From assembly GCA_964016985.1 (NCBI GenBank), contig OZ024824.1:50943587-51007586 (forward strand): 64,000 bases of DNA. The letters are read 5' to 3'. Both the position numbers and the translations under genes were made by a program. This stretch comes from Anodontia alba (Eukaryota > Mollusca > Bivalvia > Lucinida > Lucinidae). Each line of letters starts with the position of its first letter. Position 1 is the stretch's first letter. Shown one piece after another: positions 33,322 to 45,849 of the stretch. The notes beneath the pieces are model-generated. The model was not told the origin of the DNA. It made no database searches and saw only the letters and a list, made by a program, of their open reading frames with translations.

Positions 33322-35751
33322 CAATTTTCATTTAAAACTAATCGAACATATTATTTTATCAGATGCAGTGTCATGGAAAAGTGTACATGTAACATCTCGC
33401 TGACCATTCAGCACATAATGGAGATACTGTCATCTTAAATTTGTGTAAAGTATCAAGTTTCCAAAGTCGCCATTGAGGTTTAGACTGTTCTCTTCCAACA
33501 CACCACGTGAACAAAAAGATTTTTTTCGTGTTCTGCAATATTTTTTTTACAAACTAATCTACCTTTTCCCGCACATTTATTGTGTATAGTACGAAACCAT
33601 TTTTGTTTTATCTAAAACCTGCGTTCTTGAAACGGAATTTGAAAAATAAAAACGGCATGAAAATGGTTCATTTACGTCCCATTTATAGAAAAGCTTCAAC
33701 CCTCTACATTTCTTTATATAGTTGAAATTACAGGCATGCCATTTTCAAATATAGATATATGTCAAAATATTCTTATCTGCTTCTCCTTGTATGTAAAACC
33801 AGCAATTTATGATTTTATAAAAAGTATGTTCATCACTACCAATATGGCTGGCCATTTATCCTTAATTTTACTTTCTATCATGATGTCACATGACCTGACC
33901 GACCAATGGAATGGACGGTGTGTTTGTGGGAATCCCAGTGTTACTTTCATTTTCCTTATATAGCTTACACCTTGCAAAGATTTTATAAGTCACTGACATG
34001 GTAATTGCAAATTTATGTAACCTATATTTAAATAAGGATTTTTGTAAAATCAAGATGTTAGGGAAATAAAATATTTTCTTGCAAAGCATACGAGCACATG
34101 TCACGTGACTTGGTCAGCCAATCAGTTGGGCAGAAGTTTGTTTGGAAATTTGTAATAACTGAAACTGTATAAGTTACCAGTCAGATTTTGTTTATCTTTT
34201 GTTTGACTAATGAGATTACAGATTACCCATGCTCAGATGGTCATTGGAAGTGCGCGTCAATTTTGAAAAAAATTTTCATTGAGTGCATTCGCCATTAACA
34301 AAATTTTACCTGCCCACCCATTCCCTGTTTAGTAGTTTTTAGAAAAATGTAGTTTAGTCAGAAACCATATATTGAATAACTCCATTTATCATGTTTTTCA
34401 TTGCTTAGCTCTATATGCTTACTGAGACATGTGCTTGGACTCCTGTTACAGAGATAGTGTTATATTACTTTCAGTGCTGGTGCTATAAGACCTTCAGTGC
34501 ATCTACAAATGATGTGCATCTACATATATGTGTGATATACTCAAGTGTTTAAATGTGACTTAATGACATACTCCAGTCTTTAAATGTCCCATAGAGTCTG
34601 TAATGTCGGAGATAGTGCCATATATGGACTCCCTCACTGGAGATACATTCTAGTATAGGATATAAATGAACTATTTCAGTTGATGGCTTCATAGACTTAC
34701 AAATATTGTGTTCAGGATGCACGTTATATACTAGTCAAAAGTTCTAACTGGCCACTATTTGGCTTAAATCTCCATAAACAGTATTTGATGTTTTCTATTA
34801 AAAAAAGTAGCTGATAAACTTTTAAGATTTTTCACAGAATAAATTATCAAGGTAGCAATACTCAAAAGAGCAGACTGGAAATGGAATGGCCGCATTGTTC
34901 TTGCATTACGGACTGACTAAGTTTCCATTGAGGTGAATGGAAAATTACTAAATTCAAGAATTTGAAACCTCATTGTCATTTTCTTGCTTTGCAGTTCGAC
35001 AGAACTGCAGTTTTTAATGATTTTATTGTTAGTGATGAAGTTTCAACTGTTTTGGAATTGAAATTCATAGAGTAAGGATTGAGCATGCACATATAATGCT
35101 TTTTAAATTTTGCTAGAAAACTGCGTTTTAAAATTTGGAAAATGCCCATCTTTGCCAGCTAATCATATTACAACCTCTAGAAAATCGTTTTAGATCGAGT
35201 TAATTTAAATCCATTCACATTTAATAGGATTTACAGAGAACACAAAAGTTAGATGATTAGCCCTCAGTGATAGTATATGCTAAAAATCCATGGACTCCTT
35301 TGTTGGAGCAGTGTTCGTTGATACTGGAGGTATATTATTGAAAATTTTCTCAGCAGTAAAGGAACTTAATTTCCATTACATTTCATGTACTGGTAAATAC
35401 TTCTTTCATATAATTGCTTTATATGATTTTGCATGTTTTGAAAAAAATTCACTTATATGGTTTCAAATGCCCAAGAGCTAGTCTTGTTTTTCCTTACACA
35501 CCATTGATTATGGCAGATGTGTAAAGTAGATTGGGCAGGTAACACCTAGCAGGTTCAAAGGCAAAGTTGAATCTGTATGGTGTTGCCACCTTGTTTATAA
35601 AGGTTGATTTAACCCTACATTAATTACCTTCTGACCAGTTGACAAGTCCATGGAGAATGCAGGGCACTTATATGTGTAAAATAACTAGGCAATAAAAAGT
35701 AACACTGGGTTTGGGTACCATTTAATAAGGCAAGGCCAGCACATGAAAGTC
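33322..35751. other. 2.4-kb stretch with nothing recognised
   Basis: AT-rich, no array, no transposon text, and only short frames without splice-like borders. The frame at 35290-35481 starts next to a stop with no acceptor. It could be intergenic or intronic host DNA, the longest repeat-poor block in the window. Confidence 0.45.
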
Positions 35752-35822
35752 ATAATGTAGATCATATCATCATATCATAATCGGATTTTTGATTAACGTG
35801 CAGGTACAGGGGCAACATCCAC
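35752..35822 (-). mobile_element. 3' tail of the LINE family
   Basis: ATCATATCATCATATCATAAT, GATTAACGTGCAGGTAC and GGGGCAACATCCACA match 53605-53672, the 3' end of the LINE at 53608. This is a strongly 5'-truncated copy of about 70 bp, as LINE insertions often are. Confidence 0.75.
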
Positions 35823-35975
35823 ATCAGTGGATCAGTGGATAATGATAACAATCAAAATTATAACTTTCATTATCTCTCCACCGGCTTACATAGTCAAATG
35901 ATCTCCAAAGACCCAAACACAGGTAGGAGGTAGGATGTGCAGGCAGCAGGTGGGCATCCTGAAATGGCAAACCTA

Positions 35976-36145
<170 letters not shown>

Positions 36146-38519
36146 CCGGTGTCCCAGTTTATCTTGTTCCCCCTGTATCTTGTCCCCGCATATCCGCGGC
36201 TGCGGTATCTTGCCCCCACTCTTGTTTCGGCTTTTTTTGTTTGTCTATGCCAATTTTTCTGTTCTGTTACCAGTGTTTTCTTCTTTCAACAGGCTAGAAA
36301 ATCATTATTTTGTGATTGTTCAATGGAATGGAAGATCACAATTTTTCTCTTTGTGAAGTTAAATCTACATAGTTCACTCAAGTACACACTGAAATGTTGC
36401 TTATTGGACAGGTGTAATCAGGGGAAAGATACAGTACCCACAGAATCTTGTCCCTCCCCTACCCACCCACATCCACCAAGCTGTTGTTATGTCTTTTTTG
36501 TTTGTCCATGCTTTTTTTCTATTCTGTTTCAAGTGTTTCTCTCTAGGGGACAAGCTACCATACCCAGGGTATCTTGTCCACCTGTTTGTTATTTATACTT
36601 TTGTTTGTCTAAGCTATTTACTCAGTTTTTTTTTCAAGTGTTTCCCTCTAGGGGACAAGATACCATACCCAGTGTATCTTGTCCCCCCATTTGTTATTTA
36701 TACTTTTGTTTGTCTAAGCTATTTACTCTGTTTTATTTCAAGTGTTTTCTTCTTTCAACAGGTTATAACATCTTTATTTTGTGTTTCTTCTACAGAAGAT
36801 CACAATTTTTCTCATTTATAAATGTATATAGTTCCCTCAGGTACACATTGAAATGTTTCTGATCAGACAGTTTAATTATGGGACAAGATACCATACCTAC
36901 GGTATCTTGTCCCCTCTCTTGTGACATCTAATTTAGTCTGTCTATATATACTATTTTGTCTGTTCCATCACAAGTTTGTCTTCTTTCAACAGGTTTAATT
37001 CAAGAATCAGTCTTCTTATTTCTGAATAAAAACTCATTTGGTGTGCACTTGTCTCATTTGCCTCAGTGAGGCAATTCTAACAAGTACCCACAATATAGGC
37101 TTCTGAAGAGAAATGAAAAAAATACCCCTAATTATCCTCATTATGAAATCTTTGTTCTGTCATTGCTCTGCAGATCACAATTTTTCTCATTATAAATTAA
37201 ATTACTCCTAAACTTCACTCTACATATATGTCTGGGGGCTTGCCATATTTGCAGGTTCATGCTAAGTGCTACCATTATTAAAATGGCTTATTTTAGCAGA
37301 ATCAGAATCGGAATCAGAATATTTTACTGGTGATACATCAATAGACATTCATTCACCAGGGCCAGATTGCAAAGACTAGTCTCTAGATGTAACAAGTGAT
37401 GTGAATCTAGGGACAGGGTCCTCAGAACTTTCAGCAGAGTATATTATAGATGCAGGGAGTCTTAAGAAACCAAGAGTTCTGTTTGCTACATATGAGATAC
37501 AAAATGTTTTGTTTAATATGGGGATAGTTTAGTAAGAGTGGGTAAGGTAAAACAGTGACTTGCTCGAATGGTAAGAAACAATAAATAATGGATGGTTTCT
37601 AAAATTTTTAATGACAAGTGTAGCCACGGTATCTTGTCCCCCCCTCTTGTTTGGACTTTTTTGTTTGTCTGTGCCAATTTTTCTGTTCTGTTACAAATGT
37701 TTTCTTCTTTCAACAAGCTAGAAAATCTTTATTTTGTGATTGTTATATGGAAGATCACAATTTTTCACTTTGTGAAGTTATAGAAGATATAGTAGAGGAG
37801 ATGAAAGTGAAGGATAGGGGAGAAAGAAGAAAATGAATGGAGGTGTAGAAACAGAAGAAATAACAATATTCTCCCTCGACCCTTACCTGCTGCAAGAACA
37901 TCAGGCCTTGCCCAACTGTAAGCCAATATCAGTTGGACACCCGCAAGATACAAGACACCTTCGCCTCACCCAACCACCAGATAGGTTCAAAAGATAAAGT
38001 GCTTCAAACAGGCTACGCTGATGCAAATGCTGATGCCAAAGCTGAAGCTGACACTGATGCAAATGGGATCCACACCAAAAACAATATGTCCCACTCCCCT
38101 TGTTGGGTGGACATAATAAACCAACTATGGTATTTTGTCTGCTTTGCCAAATCCACCAATTCTAACAAATTCTCAAAACTGTATTGGGTATCTCATTGAC
38201 TTTGTTAGCATGCACATAGCTTGAACTTATCCAAACAAGAATCCAAAGTGTAGGCAGTAGAAGTAGGCAGGGGGGACAAGATAAACCAACTACGGTATCT
38301 TGTCCCCCAACATTTCTATGCAAACCCATTTTCAGAAAATTTCACATTCTGTATCTCGCGTGCTGACCATAACCATCAATATCTTAACCAAAATGCTGGG
38401 TGTTGGCTGTAGGGGTGGGGACAAGATAAACCAGGTATGGTATCTTGTCCACCCCATCTCACTATACTCATCATTATTATCCTACCCATTATGGTATAAA
38501 TAAATGACAATGAAAAAAG

Positions 38520-39649
38520 TGAATAAGTGCTGCTTATTAGATACCCGCCACAAGGTATTAAATGGTCAATAAAAATTGCAGCTCTGTTCAGAATATTAAA
38601 AAATATTCCATAGCAACAACATCTTATCAATATCAACAGTCATGCAAAATATTACAAGATTCCTAGATTTATTAAGTGATAGACAGGAAAAACAAAAGTG
38701 TTCCAGACATTAAAGAATTACAAAGGGAAATAACTGAAACAGTATTGATCCCTTAATTCTGTAGCATTAACATCTCAAAAATATCAACATTTAAGCATGA
38801 TATGATAACATTCCTAACAATATTAATCAAGATATGCAAGAGAAAAAAAAAGTTTTCAAGACCTACAAAGGGGGATAACTATATACATATTGATCTCTGG
38901 AACCTGATTTTGCTCTAGCAACAACATCTTATCAGTATCAATAGCTTTTAAAGAATTACAAAGAGGAATAACTATATCAGTATTGACCCCTTGACCCTGC
39001 AAAATATGCAAAATAAGATAAGATTCCTAATATTATTAATCAAGATATGCAGGAAAAACGAGTTTTTAAAGAATTACAAAGGGGAATAACTATATTAGTA
39101 TTGATCCCTAGACCCTGATTTTTGCCTAGCAACATCTTATCAATATCAACATTTATGCAAAAGATGATTAGATTCCTAATGTTATTAATCAAGATATACA
39201 GGAAAAACCAAAGTGATACGGACAAAAAGTTTAAAGAATTACAAAGGGGAATAACTATAATAGTATTGATTCTTTTTTTTTTTTTTTTTTTTCTGTAGCA
39301 GCAACATCTCATGAATATCAACATTTTTGCAAAATATGATAAGGTTCCTGATATTACTTATCAAGATATGAAGGAAAACACTAATTGTTACAAACAAAAA
39401 GGGTCACAGACAACTTTAAAAGGCTTACAAAGGAGAATAACTATAACTGTATTGATCCCTTGACCCTTATTTTTCTGTAGCAGCAACATTTCATGAATAT
39501 CAACGTTTATGCAAAATATGATAAGATTCCTAATAGTATTAATCAAGATATTTAGGAAAAAGCAGTGTTACAGACAAACAGACGGACAGACAGATGGACA
39601 GCGTGAAACCAGTATACCCCACCCCTAAACTTTGCTTGTTGTGGTATAA
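38520..39649 (-). mobile_element. HINE-type element, TATACC family, minus strand
   Basis: Read on the minus strand: hairpin TATACCACAACAAGC...GGGGTGGGGTATA, then CTGTCCATCTGTCTGTCCG, about six units with AATACTGTTATAG-like text (plus strand GGGGAATAACTATA and CAACATCTTATCAATATCAA), then GCGGGTATC and the hairpin AATAAGCAGCACTTATT. The layout equals the plus-strand copy at 31902 though the tandem unit is different. Confidence 0.7.
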
Positions 39650-39938
39650 AAACTGTATCCCATATTGGCCAAAATACTCATCTCTGGATAGCACTAAACC
39701 TGAACTTATAAATTGTTTCAACCAACCAAATGCTGTGTTGTGGTAATGGGGACAACATGGGGCAGTTGTAGTATCTAGTAAACCCATGCCAATGTCCCTT
39801 CTCAGACATTTTTCATATCTCTTCCTTTTATTCTTTCAGTCAGGCAACAGAATCGTATAAACTTGTACCTTTATTTTCTTAAGACAGACATGCAATCAAA
39901 TCTCTGAAGTTTGTTAACATCTGATGACAACAGTTAAA

Positions 39939-40176
39939 ACTAGAGCAAGTCGATGGCAAGCCATTGCATATTCCCACGCTAGCGCCATCGCATATCTCCA
40001 TGCGCATCAAAATTCCAGATCTGTTTCTCCAGTCCTCATCCATAGGGCTATCCCCTGTGAAAGTTTTAAGATTCTAGCTTAAATGGTCTAGGAGCAATGA
40101 TGTGACATTACAGACGGATGGACAGATGGCTGGTATAACAATATCCCCGCTTTTTCTTCGAAAAGCGTAGGGATAA
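39939..40176 (-). mobile_element. Minimal HINE without a tandem core
   Basis: On the minus strand it starts TTATCCCTACGCTTTTC with AGAAAAAGCGGGGATAT completing the hairpin, then CATCTGTCCATCCGTCTG, a single unit, and ends TTGCTCTAGT. At about 238 bp it has all parts except repeated units, so it shows the minimal form. Confidence 0.6.
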
Positions 40177-40535
40177 TAAGAAGTTATACTGGAGCTAGTA
40201 TGATTTGTGTATCACTGTCAGGAGGTGAAGGACATTGAGTACTGATGTTGAAAAAAAAAAAAGCAAAGAATAAAGGAAAAATGAAATAAACAAAGGAAAT
40301 AAGAGGGGAACAAAATAACCCTGGGGACAAGATACCCAGGGGGACAAGATAAACTGTTACACCGGACTTCTGTGTTATATGGGAGTTGAGGTGTATTATG
40401 AAAAAGGATTTATAGGACTTTGCCAATTGTCATTAGTTTTCGTGACAGGTGATATTATATTTTCACTTTAGAAATTGGGTCATTGATGACGTCATCATAA
40501 CCAGTAGCTCATGCAAGCAATGCCAATGAAATATG

Positions 40536-41696
40536 TCAGACCCTACTAGTCACTGCTTTTCTTGCGGAAGGTGGGAATGATCTCCCCAAAATGCTGGCCA
40601 GTTGTTTTCGAAGTCCCAGAGAAGGATCAAAGTATCTTTGATATGCATCACTGGCCCAGTCCCCCTGTAATTTAATTCACTCAGATGGTATCCCACACTG
40701 CAGTGCAAAGCTGGCCCTACCCTAACGAAAGGAATGTCCTGAATAAATGGATGGATTGAGTCTAATTTTTCTTAGACATAGATGCAAATGAGTCATAAAA
40801 CTAATATATGTTATCGTCTGAATCCCAGAAGCAGAAGGATAGCTAAATTGGCATATTTTTGTTGTGTACGACAGGTAGTCTAAGATTGCCTCTCCAGTGA
40901 GTTTAGATTCTTGGTGCAGTTTATACAGAATGGCCAGGTTAGCTATGGTCCACTGAGCCAGGGTCACCTTTCTTGGTTTTTTGGGGCCTGATTTCAACAC
41001 CACCTGGTGAGCCCCTGTACCCCCTACAATAATTTCTTCTTCCACGTCCCCGCTAACGAAATCCATGATGTCATAATGAGTAGAGGCTGACTTACTGTTA
41101 GCGGCCGAGGACAAGTAGATTTGCAGATCCTTCCAAGAATGGTTAACAGGTGTCTGTGCAAAGTTCGCGCCGCCTGCCAAAAGTGATCCGCTCGATCCAT
41201 TAATCCCTGGTGTCTGAATTGCACTAAGGTCACCGGCAAGCCCATTTTGCACTTGCATTTGTCCACGAACTAACTGATTTAATAGTCCCTGCACGTCAGC
41301 TGTTGATTGTGTAGACTGAGCGCCACCATTTTCCTGATCATATGACACGCTTGACGTCGTTGATTGGTTACTTGTTGTCTGCGTGCCCTCTGTTGACCGC
41401 GCGCGCACTTCATTGGTTGAATTCGTTTGGGTAACCCCAGTAGCGTCTTCCATTTGATGTTTCACTTCGGAACCTAAAGTAGTCCCGCCATTTAAGGCAC
41501 GCACGCATGACAGGATCAGTTTCTTCTGTCCTCTGGGGATCTTTGATTTCGAAAGATCCTCTTCATCTAATAGTTTAAGGGCCTCGAGTGAGGTGAACCC
41601 TTCCTCAAAGAGTTTTTCCACGGCGCCCGCGTTTATTTTGTTTTCTTGCACCCATTCCACTACCACTTCTTCGGGGGTCATGGTGACGATAGTCAC
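40536..41696 (-). pseudogene. Internally deleted DIRS element: gag joined to recombinase
   Basis: On the minus strand a 324-codon frame starts at 41696. Residues 1-70 are the SAM-like helical domain (VVEWVQENKINAGAVEKLF, SLEALKLLDEEDLSKSKI), 100-190 are Ser/Thr/Gln-rich, and 190-280 carry the conserved gag part (HQVVLKSGPKKPRKVTLAQW, ILDYLSYTTKICQ). After about residue 280 the frame passes into recombinase text ending YSGHSFR, the HxxR box, and stops at 40722. The recombinase C-terminus continues after that stop to 40536 with LQGDWASDAYQRYFDPSLGL, which holds the catalytic tyrosine. RT and RNase H are missing, so about 3 kb was deleted between gag and YR while the frame stayed open. Confidence 0.75.
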
Positions 41697-42440
41697 AATA
41701 TTTTCATCGGAATTTTATACATTTAACGACGAACTTTCTGCATTAAACATTTTCAGCATTCAATCCATACTCGCACACATGATACTCTTATTGCAACACT
41801 GGCTCTATTTCCATGCAGATATAACAGTCTTTATCCTGGCAAAACGCACTGCAATCTGAAGCCTTTGCTACTTCTGCTTATCTGATGTCCCTCTCGCTCC
41901 GAACCTATCTGACCAAGCGACTTATTTCCGATTCTGACAGTAAATACCAGGTTGAAAATTTATAAAAAAAAAAATCAGTGAATAATGTTTGTTGATCGAT
42001 CGTTCCTTGTTTAATTTTGAACCACGTCAGATGAGTAAACGTCTGCACCGATTGTTAACACTTTTATAGCCAACAATGCGAAGTCCTATGTATAATCCAT
42101 TCGGTACTCCATTAACACAGTTTAAATAACACACTTATATATAGAAGACAATTTAGCAAATTTAAATATGGCGGCGATATGCGATGCTGCTTGCTGTGTG
42201 GCCGCTCGTGCAATGATGCTGGGCCCGCCAAAGTAAGGATAAGTTACATTCTTATCGAGAGGGATAAAGGCAAATCTGATTGGCTAGATTGAGACACGTG
42301 ATGAGCAGTGGGTGGAGATACAAAAATGTATGCATCGGTTCCTGGGAACAGGTAAATTCAGGGAATATTCAATCACGTGAATTCTAAAAAAGGAATAGTA
42401 AATAATCTAACCTGATCATGTGACCTAAGTGTGGTCAATA
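41697..42440. other. Region 5' of the deleted DIRS element
   Basis: Sequence upstream of the gag start on the minus strand. It probably holds the element's 5' untranslated region and perhaps its terminal repeat, but no matching inverted copy was found. AAATATGGCGGCGATATGCGATGCTGC at 42165 resembles AATATGGTGGATGCGTGATGCTGC at 47357, upstream of the gag at 46995, supporting a shared leader. Confidence 0.4.
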
Positions 42441-42459
42441 ATAAATATAGGTAAATATA

Positions 42460-42697
42460 GTTGTGAAAGTGGGCCTCCCTGGCAAACACCAGGTTATGTA
42501 AATAATCAAAACATGTACTGTGACATGATCATGTGACAAATGCATTATTGTAGTGAGCCTGAAAGGAAAGGGGGAGGGGTTCAACAGGTCTCCCTGTGGA
42601 ACCCCATGCAGGGGGTAAGAATAGTCAAAAATTAATATTGGATTAAACAGGTTAATCCTCCCTAAAAATTGAGTACTGTAAGAATTCCTTGTAAAAA
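42460..42697 (-). repeat. Dispersed repeat also present at 49995
   Basis: CAGGTCTCCCTGTGGAACCCC, ATTAATATTGGATTAAA and GTTAATCC-CCCTAAAA recur at 50090-50245. Each locus has two copies of the GGTCTCC text. The minus strand reads HGVPQGDLL, superficially like an RT box, but the surrounding frame does not support an RT. Confidence 0.5.
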
Positions 42698-42965
42698 AGG
42701 TAAAAGAAAAGTCCAGGGAGTGCCACAATCACTAGCCGCAGCCCTTTTCCAGACACCAAGAGGAAGAGGAACAGACAAAACCAAACAAGCACAGATCAAA
42801 CATACGTACAAAAAGCATTAAGATTAGCTCTCTCTTACCCAAGCGAAGTAATTGGAATACTCAAAGGACTGAAAAACACATGAACAAAATAACAACGGGC
42901 AAAACTTAAAACAAATTGCCTCGTAGAATAAACCACAAAGCAAGAAAGAGTAAGACTAACACTTG
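42698..42965 (-). mobile_element. 3' tail of the same retroelement as at 27784
   Basis: This is the reverse complement of 28365-28640 with high similarity, including the end CTTTTACCTTTTTT. It is inserted next to a DIRS recombinase fragment. Confidence 0.75.
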
Positions 42966-43098
42966 TAAGATGGAGACAGTTATGAGGAGTTCTTGGTTGA
43001 TTCCATCACCTTTGTGTCTCCGCAGACCCTTTAAGATAGAGGACAGATACCAGCTTTCAGATAAGGGGTTATTATAGCCTTCCTCCAAATGCATACAT
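42966..43098 (-). pseudogene. DIRS tyrosine recombinase fragment
   Basis: The minus strand reads CMHLEEGYNNPLSESWYLSS and ILKGLRRHKGD, the same N-terminal recombinase text as HLEAGLQNPLEKNWYVSAIL at 22610. The frame is open but passes directly into the retroelement tail at 42965. Only about 45 codons remain. Confidence 0.65.
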
Positions 43099-45782
43099 GT
43101 TGTGCAGCCTGCGTCATGCGGTATCAACAATTGCTTTAAAAGCCTACTCCTCCTACACCCCTCGGCCAATTGACTCTAAACTTGGTAGGAAGCATCGGGG
43201 TGACTTGCAGATCAAAAATAGCTAAAATCAATCAGATTAGAAATCCAAGATGGCCACCATAGGCGCCATCTTGAAAATCTGTTTTTTGCTTCTTTTCCTA
43301 AACTGAAAAGCCAGTTGACTTGAAACTTGGTAGAAAGCATCAGGGTGCCTTGTAGATCAAAAAAAGATAAAATCGTTCTGATCGGAAATCCGAAAATCTT
43401 TTTTTCGCTTCTTCTCCTGAACCGAAAGTCCAATTGACTTGAAACTTGGTAGGAAGCATCGGGGGGACTTTTAGATCAAAAATAGCTAAAATCATTCTGA
43501 TCAGAAATCCAAGATGGCCGCCATTGGGCCATCTTGAAAATCTATTTTTCGCTTCTTCTCCTGAACCCAGAGGCCAATTGACTCAAAACTTGGTAGGAAG
43601 CATCGGGGTGACTTGTAGATCAAAAATAGCTAAAATAGTTCCAATCGGAAATCCAAGATGGCTGCCATTATTATTAAAATTATTTTTTGCTTCTTCTTTT
43701 GACCCAAAAGGCCAATTGACTGGAAACTTGGTAGGAAGCATAGACCTGACTTGTAGATCAAAAATAGCTAAAATCGTTCCTGTCGGAAATCCAAGATGAC
43801 CGCCATGGCGGCCATCTTGAAAGTCTAATTTTGGCTTCTTCTCCTGAACCAAAAGGCCAATTGACTTGAAATTTTGTAGAAGTCATCAGGGTGACTTGTA
43901 GATCAAAAATAGCGAAAATAGTTCCAATCGGAAATGCAAGATGGCTGCCATGGTGGCTATCTTGAAAATCTATTTTGCACTTTTTCACCTGAACCAAAAG
44001 GCCAATTGACTGGAAACTTAGTAGGAAGCATCAGGGTCAGGGCTCGAGAAAATGTCGGTTTTTCGGTTCTGAACCGATTTTTGTATTTCTGAACCGATTT
44101 TGACTAACAGAGGATGATCAAAAATCGGTCCAGTTTTTAACGATATTTTGAAAAAAATCGGTTCGAAAATTTTCGCCAAGTCGCTAAATTGTGTAAACAA
44201 ACTGACCTTTTCCCACAGATAATCCAAGCGTGTATTCATAAAATACCTCGAGGGCCAGTTATTGGACCGGCTCATTATTGAAATAGGTGAATCAGATTTG
44301 TCCACATAGGCGGTTCTATTATCTTATCGCAGCGAAATTTGATCCGCTTATAAAAATTATGTAATCAAGTGAAGCGTAAGGCGACAGCATATCGGTGTTT
44401 TTGATATGTAGTGGCCAACGCAGCACAACGCGAATATAGCTTTTGATCGCCGATTGTTTCCCTTTAGTACTCTTCAGTAACTGAGTGACCCGGATATTGG
44501 GAAAATGAAAGTAGATGAAATATGGCGTGTCTGAACGGTGGGAGCAAAATTGCTGTTTATAATCGAGATACCGATGTTAATATTAATTGAACAAGTGTTG
44601 AAGCAATATTGGTATGTCAGTCGTTGTGCTAATAACGAACTAGCACCCTGTATTTTGAAACTGAAAAATAATACCGAATGGAAACAAACGACCGTTACGG
44701 AAATTACCGAAAATCGGTTCGGCAATTTCCGTTTTTGGGGCGAAAATATGCTGGACCGATTTGGATTCTTCAGTTTCTCGAGCCCTGATCAGGGTGACTT
44801 GTAGATAAAAAAAAATAGTAAAATCATTCTGATCAGAAATCCAAGGTGGCCACCATGGTGGCCATATTGAAAACTATTTTTCACTTCTTCTCCTGAACTG
44901 AAAGGCCAATTGACTCGAACCTGGGTAGGAAGCTTTGGGGTGACTTGTAGATCAAAAATAGCTAAAATTGTCCTGATCAGAAATCCAAGATGGCTGCCAT
45001 GGTGGCCATCTTGGAAATCTATCTTTCCCTATATCTCCTGAACCGAAAGGCCAACTGACTCGAAACTTGGTAGGAAGCATAGGATCAAAAATAGCTAATA
45101 TCAAAAATAGCTAAAATCGTTCTGATCAGAAATCCAAGAAGGCGGCCATGGCGGCCATCTCAAATCTCTTTTTCACTTCTTCTCCTGAACTGAAAGGCCA
45201 CTTGACTTGAGACTTGGTATGAATCGAGGTGACATGTAGATCAAAAATAGCTAAAATCGTTCTGATCTCAAATCTCTTTTTCACTTCTTCTCCTGAACTG
45301 AAAGGCCAATTGACTTGAAACTTGGTATGAATGGAGTTGATTTGTAGATCAAAAATAGCTAAAACCATTCTGATCGGAAATACAAGATGGCCACCACAGT
45401 TGCCATCTTGAAAATCTATTTTGAACTTCTTCTCCTGAATAGAAAGGCTCATTGACTCGAACTTTGATAGGAAGTATTAGGGTGACTTGTAGATCAAAAA
45501 CAGCTAAAATCATTCTGATCCAAGATGGTTGCCCTAGCAGCCATGTTGAAAATCTGTTTTGAACTTTTTCTCCTGAACCAAAAGGGCAACTGACTCAAAC
45601 TTCATTGGAAGTATCGAGGTGACTTGTAGATCAAAAATAGCTAAACTATTTCTGATTGGAAATCTGAGATGGCCGCCATCTCGAAAATCAACACTGAACT
45701 TCTTCTCTTGAACTGAAAGGCCAATTGTCTCAAACTTGTCTGGTAATCAAGTAAGTGATACAGGCCATATTGGCCCTCTTGT
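43099..45782 (+). mobile_element. Large HINE, GCTCACCTGAGC family, 5'-truncated
   Basis: The left part GTGCAGCCTGCGTCATGCGG corresponds to 9745-9775 of the complete copy, so the 5' hairpin is missing. About 13 units with CCAATTGACTTGAAACTTGG and CCAAGATGGC follow. The 3' end is GGCCATATTGGCC and CTCTTGT at 45782. A hAT-type MITE (44038-44787) sits in one unit. Confidence 0.8.
44038..44787. mobile_element. hAT-type MITE, 750 bp, with 8-bp target duplication
   Basis: Inverted ends CAGGGCTCGAGAAA match exactly for 14 bp. The 8-bp ATCAGGGT is present on both sides (44030-44037 and 44788-44795), and joining across it restores a normal HINE unit (GCATCAGGGTGACTTG). Eight-base duplications and CAGGG-type ends are typical of hAT. 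No transposase is encoded. Confidence 0.92.
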
Positions 45783-45849
45783 TATTCCTTTTAGGATGAA
45801 TTCTCTATCGACATCATTTCCTAATTCTTCCTCCTAAGCAGGCATAAGC

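Larger units (their letters stand above)
36146..40365. mobile_element. Composite block bounded by inverted repeats, palindrome-rich
   Basis: The left edge CCGGTGTCCCAGTTTATCTT and the right edge (reverse complement CCGGTGTAACAGTTTATCTT) remain similar for about 42 bp, through GTATCTTGTCCCC. The interior repeats a unit with TTTGTTTGTCTGTGCC, CTTCTTTCAACAGGCTAGAA and GAAGATCACAATTTTTCTC. A palindrome GGGACAAGATACC/GGTATCTTGTCCC recurs near 36553, 36652, 36880, 38270 and 38413, several times followed by CTCTTGT. Two minus-strand HINEs are nested (38520 and 39939). No transposase was found. The 237-codon frame at 36149 is array text, hydrophobic and repetitive, so I do not call it a gene. Confidence 0.5.

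Noticed and set aside
35290..35481. Frame with SFVGAVFVDTGG, briefly reminiscent of an RNase III domain
   Set aside because: A stop lies just upstream with no acceptor between, and the rest of the domain is missing.
36149..36862. 237-codon open frame
   Set aside because: It runs through tandem units, is hydrophobic and Phe/Cys-rich with internal repeats, and has no domain or splice signal.
42435..42728. RT box HGVPQGDLL on the minus strand
   Set aside because: Surrounding residues do not fit an RT and the text recurs as a short tandem unit at 50090.
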